NCBI GenBank assembly: GCA_036279975.1 | Contig: DASURP010000074.1 | Coordinates: 12,469 to 76,468 of the forward strand | Direction: 5' to 3' | Source of the DNA: 66-474 sp036279975 | Lineage (GTDB): Bacteria; Pseudomonadota; Gammaproteobacteria; Xanthomonadales; Rhodanobacteraceae | DNA length: 64,000 nt | Shown: positions 20,760 to 28,835 of the stretch, piece after piece | Layout of the letters: each line of letters starts with the position of its first letter | How positions within the stretch are numbered: the stretch's first letter is position 1 | Notes under the pieces: model-generated | Told to the model about the DNA's origin: nothing | What the model saw: only the letters and a program-made list of their open reading frames with translations | Databases searched by the model: none | Position numbers and translations under genes: made by a program

Positions 20760-22817
20760 TCACGAAGCCGTGGTCTTGTCGGTCGTTTGGGCGCGCCGGC
20801 CGAACCGCCGCAGCGTCCTGCGGATGCGGATCTCGCGGGTGACGTCGCGCATCTCGTGGATGCGTTTGGCGTTCGCCGCCAGTACGTCGCTGCGGGTCAG
20901 CATGCCGACCATGTGCGTGGGGTTGTGGCGTTCCACCACGATCAGGCGGCCGACGTTCTCGGCCACCATCAGGTCGGCGGCGTCGCGCAAGTTGTGGTCC
21001 TCGAATACCACGATCGGTCCGCGCTTGAGCATGTCGCCGATGCGGGTGAGGCCGGGGCGATCGGGATCCTGCAGTTCGCGGCGGGTGATCACGCCGCGCA
21101 CCCGGCCGGCGTCGTCCAGTACCGGATAACCCTGGTGCTGGGCGCGTTCGCGGCCTGATTGCAGCCAGCGCCGCACGTCCCCCAGTTCGTCGGAGGTCTT
21201 CAGCGAACGCACGTCGCGGGTACAGGCGTGGCCGACCGGCACCTGTTCGAGGTCGTCGGCGGCGTACTCGCTGGGAACCTTGACGCCGCGGCGCTCGATC
21301 TTCTCGGTCATGATCGTGTTGCGCATCGTCAGTGCCGAGATCAGGTACGCGGCGGTGCAGCCGCCCAGCAACGGCAGGAATGCCGCGGGCTGGCGGGTAG
21401 TCTCGAAGCAGAACACGATGGCGGTGAGCAGCGCGCGCGCCGAGCCTGCGAAGATGGCGCCCATCCCGACCAGCGCGGCGATGCGCGGATCGATGTGGAA
21501 CCACGGCCACAGATGGTCGATGCCGATGCCGATCACGGCGCCCATCGATCCGCCGATCATGAACAGCGGTGCGAGCGTCCCGCCCGAGGTGCCGCTGCCC
21601 AGCGAGATCACCCACGACAGGAATTTCAGGAATCCGAAACCGGCGACGATGAGCAGCGTGACGCCCAGTTTCCCGGTCGGGTCGATCTGTCCCAGTGCCC
21701 CGAAATTGTGGAAGTTCGCAAAGTCCCCCGACACCAGCGCGTCGATGTTGTCGTAGCCGACGCCCAGGGTATGCGGGGAAACCCAGCCGACCACGCCGGC
21801 CACGACCGCGCCCAGTGCAGGCCACCACATCCAGTGGATGGGCAGCTTCGCGAACATTTCCTCGACGCCATACACCGCGCGCGTCACCCACACGCTGGCG
21901 TAGCCCACGACCAGGCCCAGTATCATGTAGGCGCCCAGCGCCCAGCTGCCGGGTTCGGCGACGTTGGGCATCGCGAATACCGCGTGCGCCCCGAAGGTCA
22001 GGTAGCGCACCCCCACCGCGATGCCGGATGCCAGTGCCACCGGGATCAACGAGCGCGGGCGCAATTCGAACAACAGCAGTTCGACCGCCATCATCACCGA
22101 AGCGATGGGCGCGCCGAACACCGCCGCCATGCCCGCCGCTGCGCCGGCCGCCAACAGTACCTTGCGTTCCTGCGCGGTCACGCTGAGGAACTGGCCGATC
22201 AGCGAACCCAGCGCGCCCCCGGTCGAGATGATCGGACCCTCGGCGCCGAACGGGCCGCCGGTGCCGATCGCGAATGCCGACGACACCGGTTTCAGCCAGG
22301 TCACGCGCGCGGGAATGTTGGACTCGTGCTCGAGGATGCGTTCCATCGCTTCGGGAATGCCGTGGCCCTGGATTGCGCGCGAACCCCAGCGCGCCATCGC
22401 GCCGGCCAGCAGGCCGCCGATCACCGGCATCACGATCACCAGCGCACCCAGATGATTGCCGGCCGGCGACAGCACCCGGCCGTCGTAGGGCACGTTCGGG
22501 CCGAGCACGTCGGAGACGCGGCCGTAGAAGCAAAGGTCGGTGATCAGGTTGATCAGCAGCATCAACAGTTGCGCGACGCCGGCTGCGACCGCCCCGAGGA
22601 TGATCGCGAGGCCACCGATCAGGAGGATCCGGTGGTCGACCAGCGCCGACTTGAGCGGCATCCGCGCCTGTTCAAGCGATGCGCCCAGCGCGGGCGCGAC
22701 CGGAAGTGCCTCGCTGCTGCCGGTCGTGCGCACACTCTCCCGATCGGCCGGCTGGCCGTTTTCGGCGCGCAGCGGGTCGCGATCCGGCGCAGCGGAACTC
22801 GGGTCTGGTGGCGTCAT
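20760..22817 (-). CDS. ClC-family chloride channel/transporter with C-terminal CBS pair
   Basis: This inner-membrane ClC protein of 685 residues conducts chloride or exchanges it for protons. The anion-selectivity motifs are visible: GHGIP (normally GSGIP), FGAEGPII with the gating Glu (normally GREGP or GKEGP), and GGTLAP (GxFxP-like). About ten or more hydrophobic segments span residues 60-490. Two CBS domains follow (about 535-660), which commonly bind adenosine nucleotides and regulate activity. The ATG at 22817 (MTPPDPSS) is preferred over upstream candidates, which would add a 24-residue extension. Whether it is a channel or an exchanger cannot be told. Confidence 0.88.
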   Translation of the reverse strand: MTPPDPSSAAPDRDPLRAENGQPADRESVRTTGSSEALPVAPALGASLEQARMPLKSALVDHRILLIGGLAIILGAVAAGVAQLLMLLINLITDLCFYGRVSDVLGPNVPYDGRVLSPAGNHLGALVIVMPVIGGLLAGAMARWGSRAIQGHGIPEAMERILEHESNIPARVTWLKPVSSAFAIGTGGPFGAEGPIISTGGALGSLIGQFLSVTAQERKVLLAAGAAAGMAAVFGAPIASVMMAVELLLFELRPRSLIPVALASGIAVGVRYLTFGAHAVFAMPNVAEPGSWALGAYMILGLVVGYASVWVTRAVYGVEEMFAKLPIHWMWWPALGAVVAGVVGWVSPHTLGVGYDNIDALVSGDFANFHNFGALGQIDPTGKLGVTLLIVAGFGFLKFLSWVISLGSGTSGGTLAPLFMIGGSMGAVIGIGIDHLWPWFHIDPRIAALVGMGAIFAGSARALLTAIVFCFETTRQPAAFLPLLGGCTAAYLISALTMRNTIMTEKIERRGVKVPSEYAADDLEQVPVGHACTRDVRSLKTSDELGDVRRWLQSGRERAQHQGYPVLDDAGRVRGVITRRELQDPDRPGLTRIGDMLKRGPIVVFEDHNLRDAADLMVAENVGRLIVVERHNPTHMVGMLTRSDVLAANAKRIHEMRDVTREIRIRRTLRRFGRRAQTTDKTTAS

Positions 22818-22947
22818 GGCGGGCAACGAAGCAGGAACTGCTGCGTCGCAGCATAGCGTGCGCAGCGCCGCCGGCCAAGCGCGCGCCACGCCAAACCCCC
22901 GGCGTTCGACCGGCTTGACGGGTTGCTGGACCGCATTAAACGACGCG

Positions 22948-23568
22948 TCACGCCGCCGGCCGGCGATGCCTCGGCAGGTGGTGGACCAGGAATTCCATCT
23001 GGTCGGCGAGGATGTTGCGGTTGGACAGGATCAAGTGCTCGACCCAGCTCGGCTTGTAGGGCACGGCCAGCAGCGGCATCCCGGCCTGCTGCGGCGAACG
23101 GCCACCCTTCTTCAGGTTGCAGGCGAGGCAGGCCGCGACCACGTTTTCCCAGCTGTCATGGCCACCGCGCGACAGCGGCAACACGTGGTCGCGGGTCAAC
23201 TCGCCGCGCGTGCAACGACGCCCGCAATACAGGCACAGGTAGCGGTCGCGCGCGAACAGGGCGGCGTTGCTGAGCGCCGGCGATGGATCGATCGCGCCGT
23301 TGTGGCAATGGCCGCGGCTGGCCACGATCGGGTGCAGCCTGAGGATGCTCTGGTCGCCCGAATCGCGGCGGTAGCCGCCATGCAGCGTGAGGCAGGGATC
23401 ACCCAGCGTCCACGCCACCGCTTCGCGCACGTACAGGCAGGCGGCATCCTGCCAGCTGATCCAGTCCAGGATGCGCCCGCCCGCATCGAGCGACAGCACG
23501 CGCGTGGTGTGCAGGTCCGCGACCGTGCAGGCGGGGTGTTCGATGGCGCTGGCTGTGTGCGAGTCCAT
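22948..23568 (-). CDS. HNH endonuclease family protein
   Basis: The 206-residue protein contains a zinc-type HNH motif in its middle: CLYCGRRC, then TRDHVLPLSRGGHDSWENVVAACLACN and KKGG. The DH, N and H positions plus two CxxC pairs are complete, so an active metal-dependent nuclease fold is likely. The N-terminal 90 residues are not recognisable as a known domain. It follows the SLOG-membrane gene after 58 nt on the same strand and may be the last gene of that cluster, although stand-alone HNH proteins of this kind are also common housekeeping genes. The ATG at 23568 is chosen; one codon cluster upstream at 23589 is possible. Confidence 0.75.
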   Translation of the reverse strand: MDSHTASAIEHPACTVADLHTTRVLSLDAGGRILDWISWQDAACLYVREAVAWTLGDPCLTLHGGYRRDSGDQSILRLHPIVASRGHCHNGAIDPSPALSNAALFARDRYLCLYCGRRCTRGELTRDHVLPLSRGGHDSWENVVAACLACNLKKGGRSPQQAGMPLLAVPYKPSWVEHLILSNRNILADQMEFLVHHLPRHRRPAA

Positions 23569-23626
23569 GATTGGCGCAGCATAGAACAATTTCGTGGACG
23601 GGCGTTAGCCCCGCCGCGTGCGGCGC

Positions 23627-25351
23627 TCACATCTTCCCGGCCTCCAGCGGTCGCTGGCGGTGCAGCAGTGCCCACTCGGCATGCTCGGCAAGCGCGGCGT
23701 CGCCCAGCGCGCGCAGGATCGCGCGCTGCATCGCGGGGTCTGTCGTGGCGTCCAGCTGCCGGCGCGCGCTGGCGAAGATGGCGCCCATGTACTGGTACTG
23801 GTTGATGAGCTCCTTGTCCGCCTTGTGGAATGCGTAGGATTCGCGCACCGCGGCGACGACCGCCAGCACGCCCATCAGTGCGACCAGCCAGTTGGCGGTA
23901 TCGGTGTCCAGCCAGTGGTTGAACAGCGCCAGGAACAGGCTGGTCGCGACCGCCCCCGCCAGCAGGATGCGTGCGATCGCCTCGTAGCGATGATGGGTGC
24001 GGCGGCGCTGCCGGGCCTTGTGCGCGTAGTAGCCGAGTTGCCCGTCTCCATCGGCCGTGCCGATCCACTCCGCGATTACCTGCGCCATCTCGCCACGCGC
24101 GGTGGCAAACGTGGCTGTGAGCGCGGCGGTGCGCATCACGTGGCGGATCCAGCCCAGCTCCACATCCTGCTTCTGCATGAAACTGTCGTGCGCGAACGCG
24201 CCCGCGTCGCCCGCGCCAACCTGCGCGCGGCGCCAGTACTCCTGCACGCGCAAGCCTTCGGCCAGCGCGCGGTAGTCGATGTACTTGCGGTGCCATTCGC
24301 GCCGTCCGGCGAGCCAGGCGAGCAGCGCACCCGCCGCGAACAACATGACGAACGCATAAATCGTTTCGGCCTGGCCCGGCAGGCCGCTCGGCGTATCCGA
24401 GTAATACACGAACGCGATGCCCATCAAGACCGCGAGCGTGTAGACCGCGCGCATCGCCTGTACCAGCTGCCTCTGGCAGTGGATGGCAAGCCAGTCCGCT
24501 GCCCCGAACAGTGCCGGGGCAGAGGGCTGGCAGTCGGCACTGGCCATCTCGTCCGCGGCGGCAGGCGCTGCCTGGGCGATGTCGTCGCGGTGCCTGTCCG
24601 CGTCGGCGTTGAACTGCTGCATGCGTCCGAACATGCCGCGGAATTCGGCCGGCATGCCGTCGACGGCCGCGCTCGCGCCACGGTCGGTCACCCAGCGTGC
24701 CTCGAGTGCCTGCAGCGGCGCCAGCGGTGGCGAGCTGCCGTCTGCGCCATGGTCGCGCGAGCAGGCGACGTGGAAGAGCAGGCTTTCGTCACCGGTGTCC
24801 AGGGAGACACGGCGGGTGCGGCGGCGATCGAACGCGCCCGGCGGGATGCCGTCCATGTGGAAGCGCACGATCTGCGCCGTGCCACCGAGGCGGTCGGACG
24901 GCCGCCCATCCCACAACGCGAGCAGGATATGGCTGTGGCTTGCGGTGAATACGCCCGCCTGCGTGTATTGGCGATCGCGTTCCGGTCCGCGCAGGGCAAC
25001 CGACTCGCGGGTACTGCCGGACAGCAAGGGCAGCTCGATCACCCCGGCGCGTGCGCGCAGCGCGTCGAAGCGCGCGCGTGCTTCGGCATCCGCAAAGTCC
25101 TGGAGATACAGGTCGCGCGGCAACGGCAGCGGGGCGATGAGCCGTGCCCCCACCGCCAGCGCTTCCTCGGCGACAAGCTGATCGCCGCCCTCGGCCAGCG
25201 GCGAGATCACCACCAACGGCAGCCCCGGGAAGTCGCGCTGCAGGCCGCCGAAAAAGTCCCGCACGCGGGCGTGCAGCCCGGCGACTTCCGTGGCCACGAG
25301 GTTGCGGTGGCTGGTGACGCCGATGACCAGGGGTGCGACGATGTCGGCCAC
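23627..25351 (-). CDS. SLOG-like domain protein with four membrane segments
   Basis: I read the 574-residue product as a SLOG-type nucleotide-sensing domain plus a membrane effector. Residues about 7-175 look like a Rossmannoid SLOG domain: VIGVTSHRNL at the first strand, PLAEGGDQLVAEEAL (51-65) and HILLALWDG...GGTAQIV (141-162). Hydrophobic segments follow at about 300-318, 330-348, 460-478 and 487-503, in two pairs. Each pair is flanked by conserved-looking helices (WHRKYIDYRALAEGLR; YAFHKADKELINQYQY), reminiscent of SLATT-type membrane effectors. The GTG start at 25351 has AAGGAAAG 5 nt upstream, which overrules the much longer open frame. It lies 242 nt downstream of the second small gene. 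Domain calls are by eye. Confidence 0.65.
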   Translation of the reverse strand: MADIVAPLVIGVTSHRNLVATEVAGLHARVRDFFGGLQRDFPGLPLVVISPLAEGGDQLVAEEALAVGARLIAPLPLPRDLYLQDFADAEARARFDALRARAGVIELPLLSGSTRESVALRGPERDRQYTQAGVFTASHSHILLALWDGRPSDRLGGTAQIVRFHMDGIPPGAFDRRRTRRVSLDTGDESLLFHVACSRDHGADGSSPPLAPLQALEARWVTDRGASAAVDGMPAEFRGMFGRMQQFNADADRHRDDIAQAAPAAADEMASADCQPSAPALFGAADWLAIHCQRQLVQAMRAVYTLAVLMGIAFVYYSDTPSGLPGQAETIYAFVMLFAAGALLAWLAGRREWHRKYIDYRALAEGLRVQEYWRRAQVGAGDAGAFAHDSFMQKQDVELGWIRHVMRTAALTATFATARGEMAQVIAEWIGTADGDGQLGYYAHKARQRRRTHHRYEAIARILLAGAVATSLFLALFNHWLDTDTANWLVALMGVLAVVAAVRESYAFHKADKELINQYQYMGAIFASARRQLDATTDPAMQRAILRALGDAALAEHAEWALLHRQRPLEAGKM

Positions 25352-25593
25352 GCGTACTTTCCTTAGTTGCTGGGGCCTGATAATCCTGCCCCGGTTAACC
25401 AGGCTGCTCCGAAGGTTACCTGTCTCCCCGTGGCTGTGCATGGCCACGGCCAGGGGTGCCGTGCGCAGGGTGTCATCGATTGACCCCGCGTGACCGGATT
25501 GAATTCGAACTCCCTTCTCCCGGGGCCGATTGTGGGCTGCCCTGGTCGTCCATGCGGCCCTGTCCCGCGCGCAACGGCGCCCGGCAGTCTGTG

Positions 25594-25977
25594 TCAGAGG
25601 TTCTTGATCTTCGGCTGGCCGTTGCCGGAGCCGCCGCCTTCGGACGTGAAATGCGGGGGACATTCGGGTGTCGAGTATTCAATGTTGCCGGCCGCAACGG
25701 TCAGCCGGTAGCAATACGTTCCCTGGTTGTCTGGCGCCGTGTTGTGCACGGCGGAAATGACGCATCCGTCATGGATGATGGGTGTTTGCGTGAGGAAGCC
25801 GTTGTTCTGGCACCACTTGAAGGCCCTGAAACGGAACTTGCCCGAGGTGCGGATCCACGTGATGGTGGCGATCGCGTCGGTGGGAATGGTCAGTTGTTTC
25901 GGTCGGCACGTGACCGTTCCATCTACATCCAGCGCAACGCTGACGCACAGGTTCAGGTATTCGGGCAAGGCATCCAT
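25594..25977 (-). CDS. Small beta-rich protein downstream of a TIR-TPR gene
   Basis: This 127-residue protein has no signal peptide or membrane segment. It is rich in alternating hydrophobic residues and Thr, with five Cys, suggesting a beta-sandwich. It ends in a Gly/Ser-rich tail (SEGGGSGNGQ). Stretches such as TVTCRPKQLTIPTDAIATITW and YCYRLTV loosely recall the small DP-EP family, but I am not certain. The ATG at 25977 has GAGGAG 7 nt upstream, and the gene follows the TIR-TPR gene by 43 nt. It occupies the same relative position as the 138-residue gene after the other TIR-TPR gene. Confidence 0.65.
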   Translation of the reverse strand: MDALPEYLNLCVSVALDVDGTVTCRPKQLTIPTDAIATITWIRTSGKFRFRAFKWCQNNGFLTQTPIIHDGCVISAVHNTAPDNQGTYCYRLTVAAGNIEYSTPECPPHFTSEGGGSGNGQPKIKNL

Positions 25978-26020
25978 CTGACTACTCCTCGGGTTTGGTG
26001 AAAGGAAAGCTGTATCCGCG

Positions 26021-28288
26021 TCATCCGCCGTGGGTTTGCGCCACTTTCCGGATGTTCGCGGTGGCATCGAGGCTTCGCGCGATGCGCCGGGCGACCGCCG
26101 GGTCCGGCACGTAGTCGATGTCGTCCGCGCGCATTTGTGCGACGAACGGCCGAGGCTGGTAGCCGATTGCCGATAAGCGTGCCAGCAAGGGCATCGCCTG
26201 GGCCTTGTCGTCGTTTGCAAGCAGGGCTTCCGCCAGCAGCGCGATGTCGCGCGGATCGTCCGGGTGCGGTGCGGCCGCTTGCATCCGCGTCAACGCCTGT
26301 CGCCGGAGTTTGTCTGCGGTGGCCGTGTCGCCGCGTCGAGCTGCGAGTTGGCCCAACAACAGTTCGGCGGCCGCCGCGATCCTGACCAGGCTGGCCTTGG
26401 GCGCACCGCCCGCAAGCAGCTTGCGCGCGGTGTCGTCTGCTTCGCTCGCGTGTGTCCTTGCGATATCCGCTTGGCCATGTGCCTTGGCGAAGCGCGCGCT
26501 GGCCAGTTGCGCAACAGCGAGGTCGCGTCGCCAGTTTGCCTGGCTTGGGTCGGCGTGCACCAGTTGTTGCAGTGTCGCGAGCGACACCTTGAACCATTGG
26601 TCGGCCTGCGCGGGATCGCCTTGCGCCCACACCAGTTGCGCGGCCAGCAGCCGTGAATAGAAGTAAGTCTCCTTCCAGGCTTTGTGGCTGGGGTCGAATG
26701 CCATCTGCGCCTTGCCTATCCCGAGCGCCGCGTCGATGAACTTGCGCGCCGCCCGCGTTTGCCCCGCAAGCGCGAGGGTACGCGCCAGGATCGCATCGCC
26801 AATCAGCAATTGCTGACGCATCTGCCGGTCTTGCGGCTGCTTGGCCACGACGTCGCGAAGTATGTGTTGTTCCTCGAGATAACCGTCGATGGCCTGGTCG
26901 AGGTGGCCGCGCATCAACGCAACGGTGGCAAGGTTGTCGTGGGCGTCACCCAAGGCGTTGCGCCATAGGACATCATCCGGGTGTGCCGCCACCATGCGTT
27001 GGCAGAGCGCGAGGTCCCTGGCGTAGTAGCGGGAGGCGGCGTCAAGTTCCTTGCGCGCCTGGGCCACGTGGCCCAGGTTGTTGTAGGCGCCATCCAGGTT
27101 GTGCTGCACGTCGTTGTTCGAGGGTGCCAGCGCCGTCGCGCGTTCCAGCGCCGCGGCCGATTCCCTGAAGGCTTTTTCCGCGGGCCCGGACTTGCCCTCG
27201 TTCCAGTAGGCGAACCCGATCCACAACTGGTTCTCGGCGAAGGCGTTCTGGCGCAGCGGGTCGCCTGGTGACTGGTCGACGAGTTTCCGGTTCAGAAGCA
27301 GTGCTTGCCGGAAGGCGTCCATTGCTTTCGGCAAGCTGTGTTCCAAGTGCACCTCGCCGATCCGTTGCAGGGCCTTGGCGCGTTGTGCGAGTTCGGTGTC
27401 ATTGACATCGGAGGGCGGCAACGACTTGAAGTACGCCATCGCCTTGTCGTCCACCGCGCGCAGCACGTCAAGCCTGTCGAGGGCGCGCAGTTTGGTGGTG
27501 AGGTCGCCCAGCATGAAATCGACCAGATCCTCGGCCTGCTTCTGCCGGCGTTCGGCGGCCTGCTTTGCGACCACGGCCTCGTGTTGCGCGATCACGGCGC
27601 GGTGACGCGAAACCAGCGCGAAGATTCCCAGCACGATGGTCACCGCCATCACGCACATGGCGAGCGCGGTAATCGCGGTCATGCGGCGAATGCGTCGCTG
27701 CTGCTCGCGCTGCTTCAGCGCATCGAAGCCGACGTCCAGCATGCCGGCGATCAGTTTCAGCCTGGCGTTGGGCTTGCCGTCCTTGCCGGGGCGCGCATCG
27801 GCGGCGATGGGCTCGGCGCGCTCGGTTGCCAGTTGTCCGTTCGTGTCGAGTTGGAAACGCAACGCCGGACAGAAGCATTCCTCGACCTCCCGCCCGGCCA
27901 GGGCCGTGGCGTTGGGTTCGCCGTCCACGATCAGGCAGAAAATGCGGCCGGCGCGGCCCATGCGTTTGTACGCCAGTACTTCCTCGTTGACCCAGCGCGA
28001 GGTGGCCGACGCCGGCGAGCAGATCACGACCAGGTTTTCCGATTGCGCCAGCGCCTCGTTGACCTTGCGGCCGAGTTCGGCGGCGCTGGCGAGTTCCTCG
28101 CGGTCACGGAAGACCGGGTTCAACCGGCGCGGGATCGTGCCGTGCGCGGTCAGCTTGCGCACCAGCCGCGAGGGCACCCGCCAGGTTTCAAGCGAACGGT
28201 GCAGCCAGTCGGCCCACGCCTTGTCGCGGTGGCTGTAGCTGATGAAGGCGCGATAGGTGAACGCCCGCTGGGCCACGGGTTCCGGCAT
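26021..28288 (-). CDS. TIR-domain protein with membrane segment and TPR-like repeats (copy 1)
   Basis: The 755-residue protein has an N-terminal TIR-like domain (about 10-130) starting YRAFISYSHRDKAWADWLH, with FRDREEL at 60-66 and SRWVNEEV near 97-104. By analogy with bacterial TIR NADases (W-x3-E spacing), Glu103 is the likely catalytic residue; Glu102 is next to it. A conserved linker IAADARPGKDGKPNARLKLIAG leads to a single membrane segment at 205-226. A short coiled coil and TPR-like helical repeats to the C terminus follow. The TIR part would face the cytoplasm if the N terminus is inside. The start has GAGGCAG upstream. It is paralogous to the gene at 28836-31061 and lies 58 nt after the 138-residue gene. 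Confidence 0.85.
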   Translation of the reverse strand: MPEPVAQRAFTYRAFISYSHRDKAWADWLHRSLETWRVPSRLVRKLTAHGTIPRRLNPVFRDREELASAAELGRKVNEALAQSENLVVICSPASATSRWVNEEVLAYKRMGRAGRIFCLIVDGEPNATALAGREVEECFCPALRFQLDTNGQLATERAEPIAADARPGKDGKPNARLKLIAGMLDVGFDALKQREQQRRIRRMTAITALAMCVMAVTIVLGIFALVSRHRAVIAQHEAVVAKQAAERRQKQAEDLVDFMLGDLTTKLRALDRLDVLRAVDDKAMAYFKSLPPSDVNDTELAQRAKALQRIGEVHLEHSLPKAMDAFRQALLLNRKLVDQSPGDPLRQNAFAENQLWIGFAYWNEGKSGPAEKAFRESAAALERATALAPSNNDVQHNLDGAYNNLGHVAQARKELDAASRYYARDLALCQRMVAAHPDDVLWRNALGDAHDNLATVALMRGHLDQAIDGYLEEQHILRDVVAKQPQDRQMRQQLLIGDAILARTLALAGQTRAARKFIDAALGIGKAQMAFDPSHKAWKETYFYSRLLAAQLVWAQGDPAQADQWFKVSLATLQQLVHADPSQANWRRDLAVAQLASARFAKAHGQADIARTHASEADDTARKLLAGGAPKASLVRIAAAAELLLGQLAARRGDTATADKLRRQALTRMQAAAPHPDDPRDIALLAEALLANDDKAQAMPLLARLSAIGYQPRPFVAQMRADDIDYVPDPAVARRIARSLDATANIRKVAQTHGG

Positions 28289-28346
28289 GGCTCTGCCTCG
28301 TCATTCGTGATTTTTGATGTCTGTCTGCCATCCGTGCCACACGCGA

Positions 28347-28763
28347 TCACATGATGGACGGTTGCCTGTTGATGATCGGGGGATCGCAGGGGACGGTGGC
28401 ATTGCCGTTGCCGGTGTCGATGACGTTGACCTTGTAGTTCGCATTGATGGCCGAGGTGTTTTTGTCATTGATCACCCGCGTTCCTGTGGCGTTGCCGTGC
28501 GTGCTGAGCTGGGGGTCATTGGCGTTGTCGCCGGTAAAGGTGATCGTGCCGATCTGATACTGGCTGGCGGCGATCAAGCTAAGGGTGATCGCGGCGTTGC
28601 CGTTGCCGATCGTGCAGGTCACCTTGCCGTTGTTACTGTCCCGGTCTCCGCCGGTGTACCGGTAGCTATAGGTCTGGCCGTTGGAGGCCGTGGTATCGGT
28701 CCATCCATCACCGCTCGACGCGGAGTTGCGGACATCGAGTGAAACACCGTTGGGATTGGGCAT
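28347..28763 (-). CDS. Small beta-rich protein between the two TIR-TPR genes
   Basis: The 138-residue protein is rich in N, G, T and S and lacks a signal peptide or membrane segment. Strand-like stretches (KVTCTIGNGNAAITLSLI, IGTITFTGDN, YKVNVIDTG) suggest an immunoglobulin-like beta fold. It ends with VPCDPPIINRQPSIM; the CDPxIxN ending resembles the DP-EP family of small proteins, which I state as a guess. GGAGA lies 7 nt before the ATG. It follows the upstream TIR-TPR gene after 72 nt. Its codon use looks more AT-rich than that of the housekeeping genes around it. Confidence 0.65.
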   Translation of the reverse strand: MPNPNGVSLDVRNSASSGDGWTDTTASNGQTYSYRYTGGDRDSNNGKVTCTIGNGNAAITLSLIAASQYQIGTITFTGDNANDPQLSTHGNATGTRVINDKNTSAINANYKVNVIDTGNGNATVPCDPPIINRQPSIM

Positions 28764-28835
28764 GTTCTTGTCTCCAGTTGGCGATGGCCGTTCCGGCCGG
28801 ATAAGGCGGGTGCGCGACCCGCCGGCTTTGCGACA

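Noticed and set aside
25352..25663. N-terminal extension of the SLOG-membrane gene
   Set aside because: The extension is Arg-rich and overlaps the small gene at 25594-25977; the GTG at 25351 has a proper ribosome site and begins at the first SLOG strand.
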